This document shows, in pieces, positions 1 through 12,624 of a stretch of DNA of 64,000 nucleotides. The notes beneath the pieces are model-generated. The model was not told the DNA's origin. It made no database searches and saw nothing but the letters and a program-made list of their open reading frames with translations. The position numbers and the translations under genes were made by a program. This stretch comes from Eonycteris spelaea (Eukaryota; Chordata; Mammalia; Chiroptera; Pteropodidae), in contig PUFA01000072.1 of NCBI GenBank assembly GCA_003508835.1, positions 2,542,001 to 2,606,000 on the forward strand, given 5' to 3'. Position 1 is the first letter of the stretch. The number at the start of each line of letters is the position of its first letter.

Positions 1-124
1 CCCGCATTGGCCAATGAAATATGAGCAGAAGTGACATGTGTCACTTCCAGGTGGAAGTTTGAGCAGCTACTGAGTACTTTGCCACCCTCACTTTTTTCCC
101 TGCCTTTGGGATTGTGGAGACATG

Positions 125-245
125 AGTCAAGCTACCCTATGAACCAGGACATTACTGTCCCCTATTTCCAGGCAAAGAAACAGAGGCCCAAAGAAATAAT
201 TTGCCCTAGAAATGGCCAAATTATAGTGCTCAAGGGAGAATGACA
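125..245. repeat. MIR/L2-like fragment
   Basis: Contains TTTCCAGGCAAAGAAACAGAGGCCCAAAGA then AATTTGCCC, degraded from the common motif in which a tissue-count style GAGGAAACTGAGG leads to ACTTGCCC. Borders are uncertain. Confidence 0.45.
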
Positions 246-479
246 TGTTCAGTCTCCATCTGTGTTGGCATCACTGTCACCGTGAGCGGGCACAGCATCC
301 AGAAATCTTCATCATGCTGGCTGTCAGGGCCAGACACACAGGATATGGTCTCAGCAGGGGCCCCAGGGAGCTGTGGGGAGGCCACACATTCTGGATGACT
401 GAGCAAAGAGGAAGGCCAGGATGACAGGGTCCCTGGCCACAGGGTATTCAGAGCTCAATTCTGTTTTATTTTTCTCCAG

Positions 480-572
480 GGAGGCTGGGTCACCCAGATG
501 ACGTTTCAGGTGTACCTGGTTGGCAGGGACCTAGAAGGTGGAGCTGTGCTTTCGAATTCGTTAAACTTCCGG
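480..572 (+). other. Exon-like block of 93 bp with splice-site consensus and an open phase-0 frame
   Basis: A pyrimidine-rich stretch ends in TTTTTCTCCAG (AG at 478-479), followed by 93 bases and then GTAAGACT (donor GT at 573-574). The block is exactly 31 codons, open in phase 0, reading GGWVTQMTFQVYLVGRDLEG and then GAVLSNSLNFR. I do not recognise the protein or a repeat family. It lies on the strand opposite PRKCA, about 17 kb from the PRKCA mRNA end. It could be an exon of an unannotated transcript, a relic exon or chance. No partner exon was identified. Confidence 0.25.
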
Positions 573-2109
573 GTAAGACTGCGTACTCACCTGCTCTCCC
601 TTGCTCATGGATTCAGTCCTGTTAAGTTCCCTCTTTTTCTCCTGGACTTGACTTTGCTGGCGGGGAGGGAGCTGACAAAGACGCTGGCTGTTCCTCACCG
701 TTCCTCTGCTCCTTCAGACCTTTTCCTGTCTCCTTTTCCTATCATCTCTCTCAGTTCAGTCTGAGCTGTTTTTCACGCCCCAGTTTCCACCCATCTCCTC
801 TGCACAGCCCACTAAGGGCCTTGTCAGGCCTCCAAATGCAGCTTGTTAAGAACTGATTCCTCTTCTTCAGTCAGAATGTGCTTTCTCCTCCTCCTGAGGC
901 AGCGGAGTGTGAAACCTGCAGAGTTCACACAGCCGTTCATGTCCCTGCCAGGTGACCGAGCAACTGCTTGTATTCCCACTGGCTGGTCTCCAAGCTGCCC
1001 TCCCTGCTCCCCTCAGACCAGCTGTTCAGCTTCTGCTCTCATAATTTGTCCCCTTGGTAACTAGATTATGGCTTATAAAACAGTTCCAAAGGCAGGGGAG
1101 CCCGTCAGCGAAATGAAGACGCCTCTCCATGTTCACTGCTGAGAAAGTTGCAGGGTGTTAAAGGAAATGCCACTAAATGAAGGCCCTGGGTGGGGATGAA
1201 TCCAGCAGGGGCAGGGGAAGAGGGAGGCCTCCGCAGGAAAGGTTCGAAGGTGGCCCAAGCAGACAGAGCTGGAACCGGTCAGCACCTGGACAGCTCCCTG
1301 CAGGGCCAGGGAAGCAGGAGGCTCGGGGAGGGTCTTTGCAAATGGTGATTACAGCCTCATAAGCCCTGGACTTTTCTTTGTTCTCCACTGAACCCTATCA
1401 AAACTCGGTCTGGTGATTTGTGCCCTCGGGCCTCAGGGAAGACACCAATCTCATCCGAGAAGCTAATCCATGCCAACGGTCAGCATGGTTCATGCAGCCT
1501 AAGGTGTTAAACAGGCCAGGTGACTCCCGCACAGTTTCTTAGAGAACTTCCGGAGCTTCCATCCCTGAGGAGAGTGACTGCAGTGGTGGTACGCCTAGCA
1601 AACCTGTCGATGACTTGAAGGGAAGGAAGGCAGCTCAGCTCACCTAGGATTGGGTCAGGTGACTGGCCACCTCTCACAGAGCAACTGCAGTGTAGACCTC
1701 AGTGGTATGGTGGGGGGAGGGCTCCCAAAACAAAGGGCCAAGAGCCCAGGAGGGAGGGGTGAGCGCCCAGGAAATGAGAGCTGTGTCCATGTATTTCAGA
1801 ACAAAGAAGGCAGGACCGGGCTCCAGCCACCTCCCCAACAACCTGGCTCCTGAGCTGACAGAAAATAGCATCTTAAATAGCGATTTTTTAGCTTTGAAGT
1901 TAACGGCAAGAGTCTCGAATGCTAGGAGTAAAGGTGAGGGTGGTTTTCCAAGCGGGCAGCATGAGAGAAGGAGTGACATGTGCCACTGAGGAGCCACAGG
2001 CAGGGGTGGGGGCCGGATGTGTCCTCCGGCCTTAGATCTGCTTAAGAGATTCTCTCTCCCCTACTGCGAGGGTCAGACCCCCTGCCCCAAGCAGTGACTA
2101 AAGCTTGAG

Positions 2110-2655
2110 AAAAGGAACAAATATCTGTGGGGCAGTCTGGCATTATGAGTCAAAAGCATTGAAATTGTTAGTACACCTTGACCCAGTCAGTAATCCCTCT
2201 TCTATGAATCTAATTATCAGTATTCATCATAGCCTTATGTATAATGGAGAGGAATAGGAAACACCTTGAATATCTACTATTCAGGAATCAATTAGGACAA
2301 ATACGTTATATCCATAGGTGGAAATATTATACAGTCATAAAAAATCAAGTTTTCAACTTAAGGGTACAGGAAGATGCTCATACTATATAAATATTATTTA
2401 TATTTATTATATATGTATATCCATACATATTTACTAGATAGTTGAATAAAAATTAGGACTCAAAACTATTTATAAGGTATGACCCACTTTGCGAAAAAAA
2501 TAAAATTATACACATAGACACAGCACAAAAAATAAAAACACAAGGAGATTACCAAAGTGTTCAAAAAAGAGATTATTGTAAAGGTGATGATTACATTCTT
2601 ATTCATTTTTTTTACATTATTCAAAAGTTTTACTATAAATATATATTAATTTTAT
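2110..2655 (+). repeat. Old L1 3'-end-like sequence
   Basis: AT-rich sequence with the degraded L1M 3'-terminal theme (remnants of the motif around a single observation count, ATAGGAAACACC, and ACAGTCATAAAAAATCAAG). It is followed directly by L1 sequence in the other orientation. Confidence 0.55.
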
Positions 2656-2669
2656 AATTAAAAATAATG

Positions 2670-2825
2670 TTTATTATTATTTTAAATTATAGGATAATTT
2701 ACATAACACAAAATATACAATTTCAACCATTTTTAAGTGTACAGTTCATTGGCATTAAGCGCATTTACATTACTGTATGACCATCACTGTCATAAAAAAA
2801 ATAACATTTTCAATGTACCTTGACA
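2670..2825 (-). repeat. L1 fragment, minus orientation
   Basis: Resembles the common antisense L1M stretch: ATTTACATAACACAAAATAT, then TTAAGTGTACAGTTCATTGGC and CATTACTGTATGACCATCAC. Confidence 0.7.
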
Positions 2826-3194
2826 CTTGAAGTTGTCTGTACAGATGGAAGTAGAGGGTTGGAAGCTAAGATATTCAAACTGCCACATGAGCATCTCTCT
2901 GAAAGGTTCTCAAACTAGGGCCTGGCCCACAGAAACATCGAAACGATCGGGCAGGATCGTTTCTGTGGCGAGCGAGCGAGCGAGAACAAGGGAAAAGCAT
3001 TGAGCGAGTCCTGTAACTGGGGTCTGGATTGAGGGAGTGCGGAGGGAACAGGTCCTGGGAGGGGGGCTGGGGAGCAGATGCTGGAACCAGGGACAGGTGC
3101 TGTTTGCCACATCAGCGGATGGTTCCCACTTAGAAGCCAAGGAAAGGTGCCCTTATGGTGCCCCGGGCTGCTATAACTACGACGCTTCATTTTT

Positions 3195-3912
3195 TTTTTT
3201 TTTTCATTAAAAAATTTTTTGTGGTGGAGGTGAAATTCGTGTAACATAAAACTAACCATTTTAAAGTGAATGATGCAGTGGCGTTTAGTACATTCACAAT
3301 GTCATGCACCCCCTCTATCTAGTTCTAAAATGCATTCATCGTCCTAAAAGGAATCTGGTACCCACACGACACGGTTCCTTTCTCCTTCTCCTCAACCCCT
3401 GTGGCCACTACCGGTTTGCTTCCTGTCTCTAGGGAGTGGCCTAATCTGGATACTTCATATAAATGGACTTGTATAATATATAATGCTTTGTGTCTGGCTT
3501 TTTAAAATTTTTTTATTTTAGGCTCATATACATTGTAGCATTCATCAGTTCTATATTTCTTAGTAACTAATGTTCCGTTGTATGTATATACTGCAATTTG
3601 TTAATCCATTCATCAGCTAGGGACATTTGACTTGTTCATTTTGGCTGTTGTCACTAGTGCTATTATGAACACGTGTGCATCGTACTTGAGCACCCGTTTT
3701 AAATTCTATTAGGTATGTACCTCAGAGTGAAACTGCTGGATCACGTGGTAATTCTGTATTTAACTTTTGGAGGAACTGACAGACTGTTTGCCACCGTGGC
3801 TGAACCGTTTACGTTCCTACCAGCCGTGTACTAAGGTTCCAAATTCTCCACATCCTCGCCAACACTTGTTATTTTCCTTTTTTTCACCATTGTCTTTCTG
3901 GTTGGTGTCAAG
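3195..3912 (-). repeat. L1 fragment, minus orientation
   Basis: Continues the antisense L1 theme: GTGTAACATAAAACTAACC, CCACTACCGGTTTGCTTCC, TTAATCCATTCATCAGCTAG, and CTCCACATCCTCGCCAACAC near its right end. The copy is about 720 bp and old. Confidence 0.8.
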
Positions 3913-4138
3913 TGTGTGACGTTGCTTTTGCAGGGCAAGGAGTCTGAGGAGATGGTTAGCGACGGCGAGAATGGGCAAAGCTGGCCCCCAATTCAGGCGT
4001 GTTACTTTCCCATCACCTCTGGCCGTCCTTTGAGACCGAGCATAATCTGGAGAGTTCTTCTGGGTGTGGCTCCAGGATGGGGACTTCCTTGTGGGCACCA
4101 CAAATTGGCCTTTCAAAACACGGACCTGCATCAGGTTT

Positions 4139-4161
4139 TCTAGAAGCCTCTAGCTTCTAGA
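4139..4161. repeat. Short perfect inverted repeat
   Basis: TCTAGAAG and CTTCTAGA flank CCTCTAG; the centre can also pair as CCTCTAG/CTAGAGG. A small palindromic cluster with no known role. Confidence 0.9.
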
Positions 4162-4489
4162 GGTTAGGAATGACAAATTCCTCAGCCATCGCTTGTAAAG
4201 ATCATAGATTCTGTTCCCACGGGGTGGGAGGGGACAGGAAATAGCTTCTGTTTCCTTCAATCACTGCTGTCTAAAATCTCTTGGCAGACCATTCTTGGAG
4301 AAAGCTTAGCTCCAGCCGTCTGTCTTGCTTACCCCTTTTCAAGATAGTGATAATTACGGGTGGGCCGCTGGGGTAAAGGGACACGGCCGTTGGCAGCTGG
4401 GGTTCACTGACTCAGGGGTACCAGCCACTCCAGGAGGCAGTACCCTCTGCATACCTGTAGCTCATTTATCCTCAGTGGATTACCAGGAT

Positions 4490-4735
4490 GCGCTCTGGGG
4501 TGAGATGGGTCTGAGACTGAATCTCACCTTGGCTGCCAACTAGCTACTCAGTGACTTGGGTAAATTACTTGATCCCCTTAGGTGTTGGCTTCAGCATTTG
4601 AAAGTAATGCCCATAACACATACCTGGAAGGTCCGCTGAGAGAATAAAGGAGACAATATATTCAAAGTGTGTAAAACAGGGTCTGGCGAAAACTAGCAAA
4701 TGTAACTGCTGTTATTAGGTTTTAATGCACGTTCA
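4490..4735 (+). repeat. MIR
   Basis: Shows the MIR core order: CTAGCTACTCAGTGACTTGG, TAAATTACTTGATCCCCTTAG, then AATAAAGGAGACAATATATTC and GTCTGGC at the 3' end. Confidence 0.7.
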
Positions 4736-5314
4736 ATTATAAGCCCCTGTGGGAAGGATAATGTGTCTGGATTGTTCACAGCCGTCTACCAAAGTGTCAG
4801 GCATTTTCCTGAGAGCAGGTGTTGGCAATGTGAGAGCACAGGAGAGGCAGGGAGGGAACAAACGAGGAAAATGTCTGTGGGGCGCCATGGCGTACCTGGT
4901 AGAGCGTACCCTGGATGTGCCCAGCAGGGCCCAGCAGGAGGGCAGGTGGCGGGAAGGTAGATGCTACTTGCCTGGAAGGGAAGGTTGGGGATTCTGGCTT
5001 AAGTCTCTCCTGGATAGGGAGTCTTTTGTGAGTCTGTAGGTGTCACCCAGTGCCAGCCACCTGCGGTCATCATCAGAGAGGTCGTGATCAGGTCAGGGCC
5101 ATCTGATGTCTTCCCGAGAACTCATAAGTGCCGGTCTCTGTCGTGGGGTTAAGCGGCGTTTCAAGCGGTAGATCAGGACAACCTCAGAGGCCGGAGGTAC
5201 AACCTCTAACTCATTCCGTTATCCTCATGCGGTGGGGGGAGGGCAGAGACCACCAACCTTCCCCGGGGGAGGGAGGAGGCAGCCCCAAGCTCCCTGGAAA
5301 GTAGAACAGACCCG

Positions 5315-5515
5315 AATGCCTGGGGCTGGCCAGGGTTTCTTGACCCAGCACGACCCACTTTCGGTTGTTTGTTGTGGGGGGTTGACCTGTGTCTCTGGCT
5401 TCTACCCACTAGATGATAGTATCACCCCCGGCCCGATGTGTGACAACCAAGAATCTCTCCTAACATTGCTAAATGTCCCCTGGGGAGCAAAGTCACCCCC
5501 GGCTGAAGACCACGG
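5315..5515 (-). mobile_element. MER5A (hAT-Charlie nonautonomous DNA transposon)
   Basis: Minus-orientation copy. Diagnostic stretches include ACCCACTAGATGATAGTATC, CTAAATGTCCCCTGGGGAGC and AAAGTCACCCCCGGCTGA. Confidence 0.8.
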
Positions 5516-5989
5516 GGCTGGACGTCAGCTGAGGCTTTTTTTTTTTTTCTGCTCAGACTTCCACCGGTTTCAAAGCAGAGAAAGGGGTGGGCTGTGGCCC
5601 AATCCACGTGGGGGACGCTAGCCTGGCTCCGAATCTGGAAAAATTTCCACACTAGTGAAAGAAACAGACCCCTGCCCCATTTTTTAGTTACTTAAAAGCA
5701 AAACCTGCACTATGGCAAGTCTGAATTTTCTTCTAAGGCCGATCAGGTCCGATTGCTTCTCTCATGCTGACTCTGACCCACTTCTTGTCAAATGACAGCT
5801 TGGTCACTGTCGTGTTAAAGGAATGACCATCTCCCTCCAGACGTCGCTTGCCTAAGGAAGGCCCTGCAATAGCCAAGGGGGGCCGGGCCCGGGTGGACAC
5901 ATCTGGACCCCAAAAACAGCCTCTGACAGAATGGGCAGGAGGGTCCCGGTTCATCCTCCCTACTGTAAGGCAACTGTGTAGCTTTCCCC

Positions 5990-6095
5990 CCCTTTATTAT
6001 GTAAATGAACAAATTAAAGACCTGGGGGGCCACTTGCCCAGGGCCACTCAGTAAGTTTCAGACTGAGCCTGAGCTGGCATTCACTCATTCATTCA
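5990..6095. repeat. MIR-like fragment
   Basis: CCACTTGCCCAGGGCCACTC then CAGTAAGTTTCAGACTGAGC, the usual degraded MIR/MIR3 theme, ending in a short ATTC repeat. Confidence 0.5.
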
Positions 6096-6464
6096 CTTGA
6101 CGTGCCTGACACGCTCTGGCGGGATGGGGGTGACCTAGTGGCAGAGCCCCCGCCGCAGGAGCAACACGCTTTGGGCCGGTGGACCAGCCCCCCCGGCTGG
6201 CTCTCCAGGTGCAAACGCCAGCTCCAGCGGGCACGTCAGCAGTTTCCTGAGCAACCCCAGAAAGCGCCCTATTTTCTCTCTCCTCTCTGGGTATCCTGTC
6301 GTGCCCCACCGCGCCTAGCCCCATGGGGCTCCCTGCCCGTCCTGTGGCTCACTCTCTTTAGGCCCTGAGATGGCAGGACTTGTTAACTCTCCAGGTAAGC
6401 TTCAATCCCTAAGCACACCGTAGGCCTCATGACCTTTCTCGGAACAGTGAGAGGATGGGACTAG

Positions 6465-6690
6465 GTCGGTCATTCTCAGCTGGGGTGATTTTGTTCCCCA
6501 GGGGACATTGGACAATGTCTGGGGGCATTTTTGTTTGTCACAACTTGGGTGGGGGGGCGCATTGCTGTTGGCATCTGGTGGGCAGAGGCCAGGGGCGCTG
6601 TTGAACATCCGACAGTGACCTGGACAGTTCCCACGACAAAGAATACAGAAGCCCAAAATGTCATGGTGCCAAGGGTGAGAAGTCCCCAAA
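6465..6690 (+). mobile_element. MER5A
   Basis: Near full-length plus-orientation copy: TTCTCAGCTGGGGTGATTTT, CCAGGGGACATTGGACAATG, TTTTGTTTGTCACAACTTGG, GGGCGCTGTTGAACATCC, and CCCAAAATGTCATGGTGCC. Confidence 0.88.
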
Positions 6691-7984
6691 TAGATACAAT
6701 GTCAGATTCACATGCGGCTCAAAGGGGAGGGGAGGTCTCATCAGAAGCTGTGTGCAGACTGCCAGGTTTGCTTTGAACGGTCCTGGATTATGTCCGGGGC
6801 CCAGGTGGAACGAACAGGGCTCTGTTTTACTTTCGTAAGCATCCGAGTTCGGACAGTTAGTTATATAGTCACCCTGTCATTCAGCACAAACAACAGCCAC
6901 CCCTATGGAGACAAAAGCCCCTGGACGTGGGGACAGGGTTCTGCTCCTTTGGAATCACAGCAAACCCTGAGATAGGTGAGTGACAGGTGCCTGGGATGGG
7001 GATTGGATGGAGAGGAACCAGAGCTGGGGACATTCGCTGAGACATAGAACACTCAGGGCCTTTGGGAACCGACGACCCTCCTAATTCACTAAATGATCAC
7101 CCTGTGCTTTTTCAATCTAATAAAATTTCCCAGCAAGTCCTTGCTGGCCTTCAGTCTCTTCTCCGAAGTTGGTTTATTGTGTTTTTTCTGTTTTGTTTTG
7201 CTATAAATTGTTCTTGCTCCGGCAGCAGGTTTTGGGCCGGTGATCGCTGGGTGAGGACTTCGGGAAAAACCACACAGAAGGATACTCTCTCATCCCTTGA
7301 GAAACCCTCAGGAGCTCTTTGATGCCAAGCTGCCTCCTGGACCTGCCCCCCGCTCCCCCTGCCCAGGTAATCCCCACGGACCTTTTTGGAGGCTGAGACA
7401 ACGGTTCATTGAAGTGTCAAGGAGTCACATGCTCCTGCTTAAACCAGCCATTGGGAAGGGGAATGGAGTTCTATGATAGGCTTACGCTGGTGAATGTCCA
7501 TCTCCTGGGGGTCTAGAGGACCCTGGGAGGAATGGTGACCCACAAATCAGCCTCGAATAGGGTTCTGTTAGCAAAGGAGAACACAGGAGTGACTATCAGC
7601 TAGGCCATCGACATTAAGGAAAGTTCCGGTGAACGGTGAGGTAGACACACCTGCCCAGCCCCAGCCCCTCCGTGGAGGAACCCCATCTTTGCTCATCTCT
7701 TTAATGCCGGGTTGGAGCGAGGTAACACGTTTTGTGTCAAACAGCCACTCTCCTCGGCCACCAGTGATGGGACCCGCAGTGGGAACGTGACCCCCCAATT
7801 CGCCTGCTTGCTCGTGACCAATGACATGGAGTCCCTGTCTCGGGGGAAGACCAAGAGACACCCACCCAGGCTGAGGAGGGCCAGGAGGCAGTGTGGTCAG
7901 TCGAAGTTCCCGGAAAACAGACGAGCCGGGGAATCGGAAGCACACTCGGAGGGCGGCACCCCGTGCCCTTCCATTTCTCTCACA

Positions 7985-8164
7985 CGCTCGAGATGACAAA
8001 ATTATAGCGATGGGGGAAGATCGGCGGTTGCCAGGGCCTGTGGGGTGGCTATAAAGGGACAGGACAGTGAGTTCTTTCTGGATAGAACAGTTCTCAATCC
8101 TGAGTATGATGGTGGTTACACGAATCTATACCTGTGGTAGAAGTTCAGAGTAACACGCACGCGT

Positions 8165-8212
<48 letters not shown>

Positions 8213-8425
8213 CATGCCAAACCTGGGGCGATCTGAATACGGTCTGTAGTTTAGTTAATAGTATTTTGCTAGGTAAATGCCCTGATTTTGATAATGTACT
8301 ATGGTTATGTAAGAAGTTATCATCAAGGAGAGCTGAACAATGGATACATGGGCACTCTCGGTATGAGTTGTACAAATTCTTTGAGTCTTAAATTATTTCC
8401 AAATAAACAGTTTAAAACAAAAAAG
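7985..8425 (+). repeat. L1 3'-end fragment containing a CA repeat
   Basis: GGCGGTTGCCAGGGCCTGTG, then ATGGTGGTTACACGAATCTA and TTTTGATAATGTACTATGG are typical of old L1M 3' ends. It is split by the CA repeat at 8,161-8,211. Confidence 0.75.
8161..8211 (+). repeat. (CA)n microsatellite
   Basis: About 22 CA units preceded by ACGCACGCGTGCGC, which is itself alternating purine-pyrimidine and could adopt Z-DNA together with the CA tract. Confidence 0.97.
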
Positions 8426-9466
8426 AAGCTGAGATGCCAACACGACTGATCGAAGAAAAATTTAGCTCCCAGGGCTGCCTCAGTCCAGAGATTTCCAGCC
8501 CCCGAGTGGGTCCATCTGTGCATGTTGCAAACCAAGGAGCCTGAGCAGGACCAGCTCTTAGGACAGAAGTCTCTGGATGCATTTGTGGTCATCCTTTAGG
8601 AAAAAAAAATCCCTCACATCAGACTTGCTGTGTATAAACACATTTTTAGGACTCTTGTCGCTTTGTGCCGAATTGCCCTTTAGAAAGATGGCGCCAGTTT
8701 ATGTTCCCAGCCTCAGCGTAGGAGAGGGCTGGCTTCCCCATCTCTTGCCAAAGGTGTTTTAATCTTTGCCAAGGTGATAGATAGAACACGGTCTCTCATT
8801 GTTCTCTTTCCCCAGGAATTCTAAATTATTGTCTTGGGCCATTTTGGACCACCTAATTAGCTCCTTACCTGGGGACTTGGGTTTAGTTTTTTATCCGGTC
8901 ACCTTCATGGAGTTGCATTTCAATCTTACGCCCCTAACTTGATAAAGATCACCGAGGAAAGGCCACGTGAAATCTGCTCCTGTGTTTATTGTTTTAAAAT
9001 GCCCAAAATGTTGTTGAGGACATCATTTCTTATATCGCTCCGTCTCTCTTCTATGTAATAAAATCATATCTAAGAAATTTCTTCTGAAATTCAGTGCTAA
9101 GAAAGGCTTTTGTTCCCAAAGGAACACATATGCTTTTTTTCTTCTTCTTTTTTCTGGTTATGAGAACCTTATATAACTGATTGCAGTTTGGGGGGCTGCT
9201 AGGAAATTCAGAGCCAAATTCAAGGATCGATGACAGTAATTTTGTTACCTCCTGTGGGAAATATGTTTATGTTTTTATTGTTTTTGGTCCTGACCGTCTA
9301 TTTTTATTTTATTATTCACCTAAAGTGTTTTACTTGTAAGCCACTCCAAATCCTGTGGAAAGAGGCAAAAGTCAAGATTTCTCTAAATGATCAGCTCTGG
9401 TAATCATTGCATCCCTAAAATATAGCCCAGCCTTGGCACCTGATATAGTGCTCACATAAAAACATG

Positions 9467-9533
9467 TGGAAGGAAGGAAGGAAGGAAGGAAGGAAGGAAG
9501 GAAGGAAGAAAGGAAGGAAGAAAGGAAGGAAGA
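9467..9533 (+). repeat. (GGAA)n microsatellite followed by (GGCA)n
   Basis: GGAA/AAGG units, partly interrupted by AGAA, run to 9,533 and are followed by four GGCA units at 9,541-9,557. GGAA arrays hold tandem ETS core sites. Confidence 0.97.
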
Positions 9534-9729
9534 AATGACGGCAGGCAGGCAGGCAGGCTCACACCTGACAATAAACCAACCAAGAAGAGCACTGATATTG
9601 ATTGAAAAGAAACATGACTTATTAGTTGATCCAAGAACAGGAAAATGTCGCCTCGGAAAATAGGGCTTCAAGAGGCAAAACAAAAGGAAATACTCAGGGT
9701 CTCAAAAATGTTCGGTCTTTCTATTTCGA

Positions 9730-10150
9730 GGAACCCAACTGCAAAATGATCCAAAATACAGTCAGAATTCTAAGAACAAAGATGTTTATCATCAAGCTGT
9801 TCAAAATACTTTAAAAAACTAGAAACAAAATATTAGTACAAAGAGTTCTTAATGACTTGAAGAAAAACGTATGCCGTAACATTGCCTGAAAAAACAGGGC
9901 ACAGAATTGTATTATATACACATAATCTTCCTTGCAGTGCAAGATGATATACACAGGAGGAAGGAAACACGCTACAGTGTTATCACGGGTTGTCTCTAGG
10001 TTGTGTGATGATGGGTGAATTTTAATATTTTATCTCGACTTTTCTATATTTTCCAGATTTTCAACAATCGGTATGCATTTCGTAATAAGAGAAAAGGCGT
10101 AATTCAAAAGAGAAAAGGAAAAGATACAGAGTAATAGTAAGACATTGAAA
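9730..10150 (+). repeat. L1 3'-end-like sequence
   Basis: ATTGTATTATATACACATAA, then TTTCTATATTTTCCAGATTT and CAATCGGTATGCATTTCGTA resemble L1M 3' termini. Confidence 0.6.
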
Positions 10151-10164
10151 TGCATTTTTGGAGA

Positions 10165-10715
10165 AGGGCATTATTTCATCAAAAGTGCAACCGAGGTAGT
10201 TCCTTGCTTCTTTTCTGTAGTTTTGAAACATGTCCACAAATGCAAGGTTGAGCTTAGTTTCTCTCCCCTCGAATATGGGGTGGGACTTGCTTCTAACAAA
10301 TAGAAAATGGTAGGATCGATGATGCGCGACTGTCCAGAGTGGATTATGCAAGCCATCGCTTCTTCCTTGCTATCTCTTGGATTATTTGCTTTGGGGAAAG
10401 CCAGCTGCCACGTTGTGAGGACATTCCAGCAGCCCAAGGAGCGGTCTAAGGAGTGGGGAACCGAGGCCGCCTCTTGTCAATAGCCACGAGCCTCCTCAAA
10501 GCAGATGCCCCAGCCCCAGTCAAGCCTTCAGCTGAGTGCTGTGCTAGGTGACGTGTTTGCTACAACCTCAGGAGAGATCCTGAGCCAGTCCCTTCAGCAA
10601 AGTCACTCCCAAATTCCTGAGCCACAGAAACTGTGAGATAATAAACCTTTGTTGCTTTTAGTCGCTGTGTTTTGGAGTAACTTGTTACACAGCAATAAAT
10701 AACTAATACACATGG
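10165..10715 (+). mobile_element. LTR remnant, probably ERVL-MaLR (MLT type)
   Basis: The right end has GAAACTGTGAGATAATAAAC, then GTAACTTGTTACACAGCAAT and AACTAATACA, the conserved 3' end of this LTR class. An AATAAA lies inside it, as in LTRs. No internal viral gene was seen; the family name is tentative. Confidence 0.55.
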
Positions 10716-10749
10716 TAACTATTAACTCTTGGTGCAACTCTGCAGGGCG

Positions 10750-12040
10750 TATGTCTGTGTGTGTGCGAAACTTTGAAATGACTCGGTTGGGTAAAAATCA
10801 GAATCGAAGGTTTCCTTTATTTCTTAGTGCATTTTGACAATATATATCAAAAGCCCTAAAAAGTTGCATAGCTATTGAGCAAGAATCCAATTTTTGAGAA
10901 TTTGTCTTAAAGACATGGAAACGTCCCACAAGAAAATAGTCCATAAGAGTCGGGATTTCTGTTGGCTTGGTTTATTCTATGTCCCCTACACCTAGAACAG
11001 TACACGGCACCAAGTAGGGTAGTATTCTGAATGAATAAACACATGAAGTAATTGATCAAGCAGTGAAGATATAAAAATCAGAATATTCATCACGATGTCT
11101 ACGATAGTGAAAAATAGAGAATCACCTAAATGTTAGGGAAAAAAGTAAATGATGCGTTAGGATGAATTAGAATGCATACAATACAAAATGGAATATTGTG
11201 CATCCCTTAAACATAATGATGTGGAATGATGCGTACTTTATAGTAGACTCTTTCTTGTTCGATGTCCAGTGAAATGACCTACTGAATTAACCGACATTAT
11301 TTTCTGTATAACACACTAAACCTTTCCCATGACGTGCCGAATATCTTATTTTCCTCAAATTCCGAGTTTCTCATATCTCTGTGAAGTTTTACTCCCACTG
11401 TAACTTACCACAAGTCAGCCAATTCAATCCCCAAACTTTTGATGCCGGCTTATATTGTTTTATAATTTAGTAACTTACTTAAGCAAATGCCGCATAAACT
11501 GATAAAATATAACTACAAAGAACAGAGGTGTTTCAATGAATACAAAATAGATTAAGAAAGATAATAAAGCTGAGTTTTAAAAAATGGCTGTAGAACAAGG
11601 CAACTCCAAAAGGCTAAGAAAAAATCGCAAAAATCTGGAAGGACTTTGTATGCAAGTTGCTCTTGTGAATATTTTGCTCCCCTTCAAATAAACTCATATT
11701 GGAAATTTTCAGTCAGGGTATGGGTATAGTTTATACAAAAAGAGAGATACCTCATTCTGAGAGAAGTCCTCATCATTCTTGTCTGGTTGTGAGTGTATAG
11801 GATTTACGTTACAATAACATGTTTAAGGTACATGCCCATCTTCAATCCCCATGGGGTTTGCTAAGAGGGTTTCACTGGCCCTTCATGAAAAGGTAACAAA
11901 ATAATTACTAAACTTAAATGCAATGAGCAAGTTCTCATGCATGACAGTGGTTATCTGGCGCTGGTGGGATTCTCTTTTCCTTATCTGTATTAGCTACGAG
12001 GTATCATTTTTGTAAATAGTCTAAAATAATCTAAAAGCAT
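10750..12040. repeat. AT-rich L1-derived block
   Basis: Several L1-like pieces: AAAAAGTTGCATAGCTATTG, ATGGAATATTGTGCATCCC, and GTGGTTATCTGGCGCTGGTG near the right end. The order and number of copies are unclear by eye. About 11,270-11,680 I recognise nothing. Confidence 0.5.
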
Positions 12041-12624
12041 CCCCACAGTATTCTACCCCAACCAAACCCGACCTCTCTGCCCTGGGCTGCCCACTGCTAA
12101 AGAGATCAGCTCTTCCCTTTTGACAAGTTGTCTGGCCATTAGATGATGGGGTCGCCTGCACGCACATAGTTCCAATTGTTTTTGACTTCTGGGGGACTTA
12201 ATGCCAGGGGTTGTCCTATGGTGCGGGGAGGGGGGGGGGAACACCCCTGGCCAGTCAGCTCTGTCTGCCACTTGCTCCTTCCTCCGGGGCTTTTCCAGGT
12301 GTGAGTCAGCCAGATGGGGGTGGCTGCAAAGGTATCTGCCATGTTCTGAGACTCCAGTGCTATTTTTCTCTGTCCACCCACACCTAGACAGCTTAAAAAA
12401 AAAAAAAAAGGTGGGAGAAAGGCTTCCGGTAACAGTTACAGAAGGGCAGCTAGCCTCGTAGGCGTCAGTGTTGCCTGAGAGATGGGGTAGGCTTTGAAGG
12501 AAGCCATAAAGGGGAACCCCGCCCCCCCCCCCCCGCCCCTACACCCCGCAGGATGGTCCCGCATCGCCCACGCAGGCTGCCTCTTTGCTCTCGAGAGCAT
12601 AGCAAGGCCAGGAAGATCAGAGAC

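Noticed and set aside
4885..4935. tRNA-like words (GGTAGAGCGTACC) suggesting a tRNA gene or tRNA SINE.
   Set aside because: No acceptor stem, anticodon arm or T-loop motif could be assembled around it.
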